Positions 45,247 through 53,806 of a stretch of 64,000 nucleotides of DNA are shown here, piece by piece; position 1 is the stretch's first letter, and every line of letters starts with the position of its first letter. Source of the stretch: Deferribacteraceae bacterium V6Fe1 (GTDB taxonomy: Bacteria; Chrysiogenota; Deferribacteres; Deferribacterales; Deferrivibrionaceae). The notes beneath the pieces are model-generated. The model ran no database searches and had not been told where the DNA came from. It saw only the letters and a program-made list of their open reading frames with translations. The translations under genes and the position numbers were made by a program. The DNA is taken from assembly GCA_022813675.1 (NCBI GenBank), contig CP063375.1, positions 1 through 64,000 of the forward strand. Direction: 5' to 3'.

Positions 45247-46377
45247 ATGAAATTAAATAAATATTCCGTCGTATTTGTGATGCTCTGTGCCACCCTTTTC
45301 TATGCGATTGCTGCCAATGAGATTTCAAAAACAATAATAATTTTTAATTTAACCACAATCACTGTAATATCCCTCATTGTGATCTCAGAGGATAGGAAAA
45401 CCAAAAATTCAAACTTAGCAAAATTCATTGGCTATCTGAAAATCCCTATTGTTGTCCATAATCAAAATGGTGATATCATATTGACAAATGACACCGCCAA
45501 GTCGGTTATAGATGAAAAAAACATAAATGAATTAATTAATAACAAGTCCAATGAAGCTCAATCTCAAAAAATTGTCATTATAAAAACACAAAAAGGCTTA
45601 AAGAAATTCAATATAGATACGGTGGCTATTGAAAAGGATAAATCGCTAAGCTATTTTACGGATATTTCAGAGCTCAATGAACTAAAAAAACAAATTTATA
45701 TGGCTCAAAATCAGGCTGCGATAGGACTTTTGACCTCCGGGCTGAGTCATGATTTCAAAAATATACTTCAAAATATAAACATTTATCTATCTTTAATAAA
45801 ACAAAGTAAAAACTATGAAGATATAGCCGCATACTGCAATACTATAAAGCAGCTTGTGGATGACTCCAATTCATTTATAAAAAGTATTCTTGATCTTTCA
45901 AAAAACCAAAATAAAGAATTTGAAAAGATTAACTTAAACAATTTTTTAAAAGAAACCATGTCTATCATTGAAAAAACTTCAACCGTTAAGACAACTATTT
46001 CTTATATGAACTTTGCTACGGAAGTAAACATTACCACCATCCCTTCAATGCTCAGACAGATACTCATAAATCTTTCTCAAAATGCCCTTGAGGCTCTCAA
46101 AGATTCAGAGTCAGGCCTGATAAGTATTACTGTTGAAAAAATAAGTATTAAATTGATTGATTTTATTAGAATCGACTTAAAAGATAACGGTAAAGGGATA
46201 AAAAAAGAAGACCTCGATAAAATTTTCAGCCCATTTTATACTACTAACAAAATCTCTGGCACTGGGCTTGGCCTTACAATGGCAAAGATTCTTATAAAAG
46301 AGCTTGGAGGATTTATCGAGGCGGACAGCAAAATTGGAGAGTGGACATGTTTCTCAATATATCTGCCGATACGCTAA
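45247..46377 (+). CDS. Membrane histidine kinase, NtrB/ZraS-like core
   Basis: A kinase of 376 residues with two short N-terminal helices (about 8-22 and 27-45) and a degenerate PAS-like linker (about 55-150). The phosphoacceptor helix has SGLSHDFKN with His168. The ATPase domain has N box NLSQNALEAL, G1 DNGKGIKKED and G2 GTGLGLTMA. No receiver domain. The glnE start lies 31 bases inside its end, so the two are coupled. That coupling hints at nitrogen control, as with NtrB, but the sensor part does not prove it. Confidence 0.87.
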   Translation: MKLNKYSVVFVMLCATLFYAIAANEISKTIIIFNLTTITVISLIVISEDRKTKNSNLAKFIGYLKIPIVVHNQNGDIILTNDTAKSVIDEKNINELINNKSNEAQSQKIVIIKTQKGLKKFNIDTVAIEKDKSLSYFTDISELNELKKQIYMAQNQAAIGLLTSGLSHDFKNILQNINIYLSLIKQSKNYEDIAAYCNTIKQLVDDSNSFIKSILDLSKNQNKEFEKINLNNFLKETMSIIEKTSTVKTTISYMNFATEVNITTIPSMLRQILINLSQNALEALKDSESGLISITVEKISIKLIDFIRIDLKDNGKGIKKEDLDKIFSPFYTTNKISGTGLGLTMAKILIKELGGFIEADSKIGEWTCFSIYLPIR

Positions 46378-49160
46378 GAGCAAATTTCGATAGCTATATC
46401 AATACGGTTTTCAAGCATTCCCTTTTTTTAAAAAATTTCTTTAATAAATATAAATTATATAAAGAGATAGTCATTGAAAAGCTTATTAAGGAAAGGTCTG
46501 TAAAAGAAATTTTAGATGACTTTAAAAGTGTTGACTATTTAAATTTGAATGAAAATGAATTTCTAAGCTTTATCAGAAAAATTAAATATCAAGAATACCT
46601 TGTTATTGCCATTAAGGATTTGTGTTTATCTTGTCCCATAAAAGAGTTAACCGCTCATATCTCATCGTTTGCCAAGGCTGCCTTAGAAGTGGCATATGAG
46701 TATGCTCTCAACCAATTAAAACTTGAATACGGGAATCCTCTTGATGAAAATGGAAATGAGATCGGCTTTTGCGTACTTGCCCTTGGGAAATTCGGAGGAT
46801 GGGAGCTGAATTTTAGCTCTGATATTGACATTATTTATGTTTATGAAACAGAAAAAGGGAATTGCAGCAAAGCTAACATATCTGTCCATGAGTTTTTCTG
46901 TAAACTCGGAGAAAAGATAAAATATCTTCTTAACGAAAGGACGGAAGACGGAATAGTATACAGGGTTGATTTAAGATTAAGACCAGACGGTGATATCGGG
47001 GATATAGCTCTCCCTTTGAGAAGCTATGAAATATATTATGAAACATACGGACAAAGCTGGGAAAGGATGATGCTACTAAAAGCTTTACCTGTAGCTGGAA
47101 GTGCGGAATTGGGCTTAAAGTTTCTTGATAGTGTGAAACCTTTTGTTTTCAGAAGAAGTATAGACACAAGACTGATAGATGACCTTATCAACATTAAATC
47201 AAAAATTAACAGCAGAGTAAAATTTAAAAAACAAGATAAAAATGTAAAATTGGGCTATGGCGGGATAAGAGAGATAGAGTTTGTTGTCCAGAGTACGCAA
47301 ATATTATATTACCCTAAAGACAATAACATCTTTAATCGCAACACACTTACTTCCCTTGAGATATTTAAAGAGAAAAAAGTATTCCCTGACAAAGATATCG
47401 ATGATTTGATAAAAAGTTACAACTTTTTAAGAAAGCTCGAGCACATGGCTCAAATAGAGCTTGAGCAGCAAACACATGTTGTCCCGGAAAAATCGGAAAA
47501 TTATCAAAATTATCTCGAGAGGTGCGGTTTTAAAACCAAAGATGAATTTGAAAAAAAGTATACGGAAGTAACCTCAAGGGTAAACAGTATTTTCGAAAAC
47601 ATCTTAAAAAATGAGTCAGGTGACTCAAACGATTTGTTTCTATTTGACGAAGAATTGCAGCTTTCTGACATGGCAGCCATTTTAAAAGGTTTAAATATTA
47701 ATAAACCTCAGGAGTGTGCCGAAATATTGGATAATATAATAAAAGGGAAAGGGAGAAAAAAGAGATTTGCAAAAGATAGAGAATTGCTAAAAAAAATATT
47801 AAGCCTTCTCGTAAAAGAGCTTGCCGATATAAAAGATCCGGTAGAAACTTTAAAAAATTTTGAAAGATTTTTTTCAGTCACCACTTCAATATATCTATTT
47901 TATGATATTTTTTCCGAGTCAGGCACATTTTTAAAGAAACTCGTAAATATTTTTTCCCTAAGTCCGTATCTTTCAAATACTATTATTCGAAATAACAATG
48001 TGCTTGATTACATTTACGACCCCAAACCATACAGTTACAACCACCATGAGCTTTGTGGCCAACTTTTCCAAATAGCTGAAAATGCCGGAAATATTGAGTA
48101 TGAATATGAACTAATAAGAAGAGCACACCAAGAGCTTGTCTTTAATCTCGGATATGCTTACATAAATAAAGATGTAAACGTAATTCAGCTGACAACAAAC
48201 CTTACAAACCTTGCAAAAGCCTGCATATGCCTGGCTTTAAGAAGGGAGTTTGATATCCTTAAGGAAAAGTATGGCAACCCTGCCATAAATGATAAATTTT
48301 GTGATTTCTTGGTCATAGGGATGGGGAAACTTGGAAGCTATGAAATGAGCTTTGGTTCTGACCTTGATATTATCGTACTTTATGAAGATAAAGGCTACAC
48401 TGACGGAAAAATATCTATCACCAACCAAGAGTTCTACTCAAAGCTTATTCAAAGAGCAATTTCATATCTGAGCACTCAGACAGTGTTTGGATATTTATAC
48501 AAAATAGATATGAGATTGCGTCCAAGCGGCTCTTCAGGGACGTTGGTAACGACATTGGACTCTTTTAGAGAATACCAAAAAAATAAAGCTATGTTGTGGG
48601 AAAAACAGGCACTTATTCGAGCCAGTGTAATCAATGAAGATTCTGCAATTTCCAATACTTTCAAAGAGATAAAAGATGAGACCCTTTACAGTGGTAGTAT
48701 CACAAGCGAGCAAATCGAAGAAATATACGACATGAGACTCAGAATAGAAAGGGAAAAAGGCTCACCGGCCACAAAAAACGATATTAAATCAGGCTACGGA
48801 GGGTTGATTGATATTGAGTTTGCTGTTCAAATGCTGCTATTAAAATACGGTCATGCTTTTCCACAAATAAGAAAAACAAATACTCATAGTGCATTACATG
48901 AGCTGAAAAAAGCAGAGCTGATAAAAAGTAGAGATTTTTATGCACTTCACAACAGCTACTTATTTTTTAGAAATCTTGAAAATTTGATAAGAGTTTATAA
49001 AAACTCATCATCTTCGGTATTGCCCAAAGATGATGAAACCCTTGAAAAATTAAGTACATTTTTCGGTTATAAGCAAAATGGAGCAGAAAAGTTAATGAAC
49101 GAATATCTCACGGCGAGAAAATCTGTCAGAGCGGCATTTAACAGGCTATTTGGCAAATGA
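46347..49160 (+). CDS. glnE: Glutamine synthetase adenylyltransferase/adenylyl-removing enzyme
   Basis: A bifunctional regulator of 937 residues that adenylylates and deadenylylates glutamine synthetase in response to PII and glutamine. Two nucleotidyltransferase cores are present: ALGKFGGWELNFSSDIDIIY (about 145-165) and GMGKLGSYEMSFGSDLDII (about 655-675), each followed by the GlnD-like helical domain with GYGGIREIEF or GYGGLIDIEF. I chose the ATG at 46347, with GGAGAG upstream, over a GTG two codons earlier. Its start overlaps the kinase gene by 31 bases, and its stop overlaps the ThiE-like gene. Confidence 0.94.
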   Translation: MFLNISADTLRANFDSYINTVFKHSLFLKNFFNKYKLYKEIVIEKLIKERSVKEILDDFKSVDYLNLNENEFLSFIRKIKYQEYLVIAIKDLCLSCPIKELTAHISSFAKAALEVAYEYALNQLKLEYGNPLDENGNEIGFCVLALGKFGGWELNFSSDIDIIYVYETEKGNCSKANISVHEFFCKLGEKIKYLLNERTEDGIVYRVDLRLRPDGDIGDIALPLRSYEIYYETYGQSWERMMLLKALPVAGSAELGLKFLDSVKPFVFRRSIDTRLIDDLINIKSKINSRVKFKKQDKNVKLGYGGIREIEFVVQSTQILYYPKDNNIFNRNTLTSLEIFKEKKVFPDKDIDDLIKSYNFLRKLEHMAQIELEQQTHVVPEKSENYQNYLERCGFKTKDEFEKKYTEVTSRVNSIFENILKNESGDSNDLFLFDEELQLSDMAAILKGLNINKPQECAEILDNIIKGKGRKKRFAKDRELLKKILSLLVKELADIKDPVETLKNFERFFSVTTSIYLFYDIFSESGTFLKKLVNIFSLSPYLSNTIIRNNNVLDYIYDPKPYSYNHHELCGQLFQIAENAGNIEYEYELIRRAHQELVFNLGYAYINKDVNVIQLTTNLTNLAKACICLALRREFDILKEKYGNPAINDKFCDFLVIGMGKLGSYEMSFGSDLDIIVLYEDKGYTDGKISITNQEFYSKLIQRAISYLSTQTVFGYLYKIDMRLRPSGSSGTLVTTLDSFREYQKNKAMLWEKQALIRASVINEDSAISNTFKEIKDETLYSGSITSEQIEEIYDMRLRIEREKGSPATKNDIKSGYGGLIDIEFAVQMLLLKYGHAFPQIRKTNTHSALHELKKAELIKSRDFYALHNSYLFFRNLENLIRVYKNSSSSVLPKDDETLEKLSTFFGYKQNGAEKLMNEYLTARKSVRAAFNRLFGK

Positions 49161-49708
49161 TTATGAATGAAGTTATTTTTATTCTTAATTATGAGTCATT
49201 TAAAGATAGACTCTTTGATATTGCACTCAAGGCAGCGCCTTACGCCGATAAGATTTGGTTTAGAATCAAGTCTGAAAGTACGGCTGTAATCTTCAAATTG
49301 GCAAAAGAGCTTAGAAATATTTTACCTGATAAGTATCTTATCCTCTCAGAGAGACCGGAAATAGCGCATATTTTAAACTATAATGCAGTTCATCTTAATC
49401 ACACCTGTTCAAAACTGATTTGTCTAAAAAAGATATTTACCAAATTGGATTTTGGCTATTCTGCCCACACTATTGCTGAAATTAAAGAAAAACAAGAGTT
49501 TGATTACTTTACATTGAGTCCCATTTTTATGACAGATAAACCATACGAAGTAAAACCTTTAGGGGTAATAGATGTGAGTAGTATAAACAAAAAAATTTAT
49601 GCGCTCGGTGGTATTAACATTTCAAACGTAAATAGCTTAAAAAATAAGGGATACTCAGGCATTGCCGGAATATCCCTTTATAAGTATATTGAAAGTATTA
49701 AAAAATAG
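49157..49708 (+). CDS. ThiE/TenI-like thiamine phosphate synthase family protein
   Basis: A TIM-barrel protein of 183 residues related to thiamine phosphate synthase. Recognisable parts are NAVHLNH, DYFTLSPIFMTDKP and YALGGINISNVNSL, which occupy the places of the ThiE motifs, but the usual aspartate after the VHLG segment and the TxTK loop are altered, as in TenI-type proteins. It is shorter than ThiE (about 210). ATGA overlap with glnE suggests coupling; another ATG 2 codons on is equally possible. Catalysis is uncertain. Confidence 0.72.
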   Translation: MIMNEVIFILNYESFKDRLFDIALKAAPYADKIWFRIKSESTAVIFKLAKELRNILPDKYLILSERPEIAHILNYNAVHLNHTCSKLICLKKIFTKLDFGYSAHTIAEIKEKQEFDYFTLSPIFMTDKPYEVKPLGVIDVSSINKKIYALGGINISNVNSLKNKGYSGIAGISLYKYIESIKK

Positions 49709-49713
49709 TTGAC

Positions 49714-50499
49714 TTAACCGTGAAAACCAAGTCTCTTTGAAATCTCCCTCGCATATTTCTGAACAACAGGGAGGATTTCATTATTCATCCTTTCATAGCT
49801 CATTCTACAAGCCGGGCCTGTAACACTAAGAGCTGCAACAGGGACACCCAAATAGTCCTTAACTGGGACAGCTATACATCTGACAGAATCTTCAAATTCT
49901 TCATCATCAAAAGCGTAGTCCTTTTCCGCTACAATTTTGAGATGTTTTTTAAGCTCAGGTAAAGATGTAATAGTATTGTCTGTATATCTCTTTAATCTTG
50001 CGCCCATGTAGACTTTGTTTATCTCCTCTTCTGAGGCATAGGCAAGCTGAATTTTACCAATAGCGGTGCAGTAAGCAGGCGCATCTTTGCCTACCCTGGA
50101 AACAATCCTTACTGTCTGGTCAGCCTCAACTATATCAAGATATATTACGGCACCTTCACGCAAAATACCTATATAAACAGACTCCTTTGTCTCAGCTACA
50201 ATCTTTTCCATAAAAGGTTTTGCAAGCTTCAACAGCCCAAGCTTATTGACAAACTTCTGCCCAAGATTAAAAATCCCGATACCAAGCCTGTAGTTTTCGG
50301 TAAACTGATTTTGCTCGATATAGCCGCGAGACTCAAGAGTAGCAAGAAGTCTAAAAACGTTATTTTTATGCAGCCCCAAAGTCTTACTCAGCTCAGTCAC
50401 TCCGTATTCTTCCCTCTTCTCTGAAGTCCTGAAAACTTCAAAAAGTTGAAGTGCATGATAAACCGACTGTACAAGTTTTACATTTTGTTTATTAGCCAT
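49714..50499 (-). CDS. IclR-family transcriptional regulator
   Basis: A regulator of 261 residues. The N-terminal winged helix has VTELSKTLGLHKNNVFRLLATLESRGYIEQ, and the C-terminal GAF-like effector domain has APAYCTAIGKIQLAYASEEE and DDEEFEDSVRCIAVPVKDY, both IclR signatures. It is divergent from the bd-like operon with a 264-base gap, so it is the nearest candidate regulator. IclR proteins usually sense organic acids, and the effector cannot be told. Confidence 0.92.
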   Translation of the reverse strand: MANKQNVKLVQSVYHALQLFEVFRTSEKREEYGVTELSKTLGLHKNNVFRLLATLESRGYIEQNQFTENYRLGIGIFNLGQKFVNKLGLLKLAKPFMEKIVAETKESVYIGILREGAVIYLDIVEADQTVRIVSRVGKDAPAYCTAIGKIQLAYASEEEINKVYMGARLKRYTDNTITSLPELKKHLKIVAEKDYAFDDEEFEDSVRCIAVPVKDYLGVPVAALSVTGPACRMSYERMNNEILPVVQKYAREISKRLGFHG

Positions 50500-50705
50500 T
50501 ATTTCTCTCCATAACTATAATTTATAATCAATAAAATTTGTTAACAAAATATACCATCAAAATAGAACACTGTCAAATTTTAAATAGCATAAAATTGCAA
50601 AAATTTTAAAAAAATCTATTTTGCCTCGCACATCAATAAAATTTTTTAAAATGAGTGTTATAATTTAACATTACATATACAAATAAAGAATATATATCAA
50701 AAACC

Positions 50706-50734
50706 TTGCGAGCCTTACATTTAACATATATAAT
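50706..50734 (+). promoter_or_regulatory. Promoter of the bd-like operon
   Basis: TTGCGA (50706-50711), 17 bases, then a perfect TATAAT (50729-50734), 29 bases before the ATG at 50764. A second TATAAT at 50659-50664 has no good -35 partner. Confidence 0.5.
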
Positions 50735-50763
50735 ATATTTATGAAATATTCAAGGAGGCAAAA

Positions 50764-52041
50764 ATGAATTATCCCATTTGGATAAGCGAAGCATTATCAG
50801 GAGCACAGCTAATTGCAATTATAGCTGTTTTTCACGTATTTATCTCGCATTTTGCAGTAGGTATGGGGCTGTATGTTGTATTAACTGAAAAGATTGCCAT
50901 CAAATCAGGCAACTTAGAAGAAAAAGTATTTGTAAAAAAGAGCAGTGCGCTAATTCTGCTGATTTCTGCAGTGTTAGGAGCACTCACCGGCGTAGGGATA
51001 TGGTTTAGCATAGCTCTTGTGTCCCCCGCCGGAACAGCTGCCTTAATACATATTTTCGTATGGGGGTGGGCAACCGAGTGGATATTCTTTGTCCTTGAAA
51101 TATTTGCTATCCTTGCTTACTACTACACATGGAATAAGGTTTCCGACAGTACACACGTCTTTTTAGGATGGCTATATTTTATCGGAGCATGGATGAGTCT
51201 TGCTATCATAGCCGGAATTATTGCATTTCAATTAACTCCTGGCACTTACCTTGAGGATAAAAGCTTCTGGGGGGCATTTTTCAATCCCACTTACTTCCCT
51301 TCTGTTGTAGGAAGAACAGGAATATCTTTTGTTTTGGCAGGGATATATGCCACACTTGTGCTTTCATTTACCAAAAATAAAGAGATAAAGGTAAAATATG
51401 GCAGATTTACGGGATATTTTATAATTGCGGGAGCTGTCCTAACATTTTTGGGGATGTATTGGTGGGTACAGGCAATACCTGAAGAGGTTAGAGAGCAATT
51501 CTTAGGCGGCAATGAGATTTTATCAAGCTTCTACAATAACTCTATTTACCTTACGATAGCCCTTATAGTCCTTGCAGCCATTTTCACGCTCGCTATTCCA
51601 AAATACATGAATATTGCATTTGCATTAGTCCTTCTCATATTAGGTCAGGCTAGTTTTGGCTATTATGAATTTACAAGAGAAAGGGTCAGAAAGCCTTATG
51701 TAATTAGAGATTTTATGTACTCTAACGGCATATTGAAAAATGAAGTGGAAAAGATTAAACAGGTAGGTTTTTTAAATTACGATAAATGGGCTACCGTAGG
51801 ACAGCCAAACGACGAAATCGGTAAAGGACGAAGGATATACAACTCTCAATGCAGAATCTGCCATATGCCGCAAGGTTTTAACGAAATGTATTCCAAGGTG
51901 GAGGGGCTCACAGCTGAAGACCTTTACGGTATGCTTGACGATTTGGATGCCAATCCGCTTATGCCTCCTTTTGCAGGAAACGATGCAGACAAACAGGCTC
52001 TTTCAAAATATCTCGAAAAAATAGGTCAAGGGGGTAAATAA
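50764..52041 (+). CDS. Cytochrome bd-like (CydA-related) subunit with C-terminal cytochrome c
   Basis: An integral membrane protein of 425 residues with about eight to nine helices and a C-terminal c-type cytochrome. The first helix has VFHVFISHFAVG; His24 is in the place of the heme-ligand His19 of E. coli CydA. The third helix has ATEWIFFVLEIFA with E105 and E112, resembling the CydA E99/E107 pair but one residue closer. The place of CydA His186 (FPSVVGRTGISF) lacks a histidine. No quinol Q-loop is obvious. The tail has CRICH (C363-H367) and a likely Met ligand in MPPF (M400). AAGGAGG precedes the ATG. It is likely a terminal or electron-accepting reductase; substrate unknown. Confidence 0.8.
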   Translation: MNYPIWISEALSGAQLIAIIAVFHVFISHFAVGMGLYVVLTEKIAIKSGNLEEKVFVKKSSALILLISAVLGALTGVGIWFSIALVSPAGTAALIHIFVWGWATEWIFFVLEIFAILAYYYTWNKVSDSTHVFLGWLYFIGAWMSLAIIAGIIAFQLTPGTYLEDKSFWGAFFNPTYFPSVVGRTGISFVLAGIYATLVLSFTKNKEIKVKYGRFTGYFIIAGAVLTFLGMYWWVQAIPEEVREQFLGGNEILSSFYNNSIYLTIALIVLAAIFTLAIPKYMNIAFALVLLILGQASFGYYEFTRERVRKPYVIRDFMYSNGILKNEVEKIKQVGFLNYDKWATVGQPNDEIGKGRRIYNSQCRICHMPQGFNEMYSKVEGLTAEDLYGMLDDLDANPLMPPFAGNDADKQALSKYLEKIGQGGK

Positions 52042-53138
52042 TGGAAAATATATTAATTCCTGCTTTCTCATCTGTTCCTTTATCTTCACCAACCTGGCTG
52101 TTTGTATTTTTTCTCGTATTCACTTTCTTTTTGCACATTCTGTTTGTAAACCTTACCCTTGGCGGGACAATTCTGCTTTTGGTATCAAAATACATCAGCA
52201 AAGTTTTTGGAAACAACACATATGACGAAATAGCCGAAGAGATAGGCTACCTTAATACATTCAACATATCTTTTGCAGTCACCTTAGGTGTAGCACCTTT
52301 ACTTTTTTTACAAACTATGTATGAAAACTTCTTTTACACATCATCAATTCTACTGTCTTGGAAATGGCTTTTTGTCCTTGCAGCCATTATTTTCGCATAT
52401 TATTTTTACTACCTCTACAAATTTAAGCCTTGGTATATTAAATTTTCCGGAGGGAAAGGGATAATTTTCATAGTTTTTGCAGCAATTATGTTTCTCTATG
52501 TTGCACTTATATTTGTGACAAATACTACCCTCTCAATGCAGCCGGAGCTTTGGGCGGAAGTATATACGGGCAAAATTTCCGCTTTCAGTGTCAAAACATT
52601 GGTGCCAAGGCTTATTCATTTTGTATTAGCAGCGATAGCTTTTAGCGGGTTATTTCTTATGGTGTATTCAAAATTCAGAAAAAACTACTCGGCAACGCTT
52701 AAAGACACAATGTATAATTTCGGGAAAAAAGCATTTTTCTACACAACATTAGCTCAAATCATAGTCGGCATTTGGTTTCTATTCTCTCATGAAAAAGATA
52801 TCTATATGCTTCTCATGGGGAAAAATATTGTCGGAACACTCTTCTTGTTAATCTCAATAGTTCTTACAGTTTTTGCCCTTTTTTATGTATACAAAAACAA
52901 AGAAAATATTTTTACACTTAGCGCTCTTGTACTTTTAATCATAGCCTCAATGGTAATAGTAAGAAGAGTCGTTGAAACGGGCTTTTTTGAAAAATACTTT
53001 AAATTAAGTGAGTTAAACGCCGAGCCATATTGGGGGATTTTTGCAATTTTTGCTATACTTTTGGTCTCGCTTTTAGTTGTAATATATTATTCGCTCAAAA
53101 GAATTGTCAAAGATATGAAAAACAAAGCGGGGGCTTAG
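52041..53138 (+). CDS. Second CydA-like membrane subunit
   Basis: A membrane protein of 365 residues with about nine helices. Helix 1 has FFLHILFVNLTLGG, very close to the CydA FHFLFVPLTLG segment, with His32 at the CydA His19 place. Another helix has RLIHFVLAAIAFSG with His193 at the CydA His186 place. The glutamate pair seen in the first subunit is missing. It is not a normal CydB. Its start overlaps the first gene by one base (TAATG). It should form a heterodimer with the first subunit and probably holds heme b. It ends against the convergent RluA-family gene, overlapping it by 4 bases. Confidence 0.75.
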   Translation: MENILIPAFSSVPLSSPTWLFVFFLVFTFFLHILFVNLTLGGTILLLVSKYISKVFGNNTYDEIAEEIGYLNTFNISFAVTLGVAPLLFLQTMYENFFYTSSILLSWKWLFVLAAIIFAYYFYYLYKFKPWYIKFSGGKGIIFIVFAAIMFLYVALIFVTNTTLSMQPELWAEVYTGKISAFSVKTLVPRLIHFVLAAIAFSGLFLMVYSKFRKNYSATLKDTMYNFGKKAFFYTTLAQIIVGIWFLFSHEKDIYMLLMGKNIVGTLFLLISIVLTVFALFYVYKNKENIFTLSALVLLIIASMVIVRRVVETGFFEKYFKLSELNAEPYWGIFAIFAILLVSLLVVIYYSLKRIVKDMKNKAGA

Positions 53139-53806
53139 CTTCCGCTTGCTCTAAAAATGTCCCACGGCCACTCTTTTGGCAGACCTACACTAAAAGTCAT
53201 TTTTTCTTTTTTTATGGGGTGGACAAGCTCCACCTCTTTATGAATCAGTGCTATTTTGTTTTTACCATATTTGGTTTTACTGCCATATTTGACATCCCCC
53301 ACCACAGGGTTTCCGATATATGAAAACTGCCCTCTTATCTGATGATATCTGCCTGTTAAAAGCTTTATCTTTACAAGACTCACCCCTTTTGCTCTTCCCA
53401 AAACCTCATATTCAAGTTCGCACTTTTTATAGCCATCTTTTTGAATTTCAGAAATCTCCGTCCTAAAGTCATTATGTTTAAGGTAATGAACCAACTTGCC
53501 TTTCAGATCTTTTAAACTACCCTCAACTACAGCAAAATATGTTTTATCAAATTCACCCTTTTTAATACTTTCATTCAATCTCTTTAACGCTTTTTCTGTT
53601 TTTGCCAAAACCACTATACCGCCGGTCATCAAATCTAATCTATGAACAGCATGCAAAAAAACATTGCCTGGCTTATCATATTTTTTCTTTAACCATTCTT
53701 TCACTTGGTCTTCCAAATTATCAAAATGCTCTAAGGACTTTTGGGTGGCAACCCCAAAAGGTTTGTATGCTACTATTAAATGATTGTCATAATATATAAT
53801 TTTCAT
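53135..53806 (-). CDS. RluA-family pseudouridine synthase
   Basis: Converts uridine to pseudouridine in rRNA or tRNA; 223 residues. The catalytic segment HAVHRLDLMTGGIVVLAK contains the active Asp. In place of the usual DTSG it has MTGG, a small deviation. Other family marks are LLTGRYHQIRGQFSYIGNPVVGDVKYG and ALIHKEVELVHP. The S4 domain is absent. Its ATG overlaps the stop of the methyltransferase gene (ATGA), so the two RNA-modification genes are coupled. Confidence 0.9.
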   Translation of the reverse strand: MKIIYYDNHLIVAYKPFGVATQKSLEHFDNLEDQVKEWLKKKYDKPGNVFLHAVHRLDLMTGGIVVLAKTEKALKRLNESIKKGEFDKTYFAVVEGSLKDLKGKLVHYLKHNDFRTEISEIQKDGYKKCELEYEVLGRAKGVSLVKIKLLTGRYHQIRGQFSYIGNPVVGDVKYGSKTKYGKNKIALIHKEVELVHPIKKEKMTFSVGLPKEWPWDIFRASGS

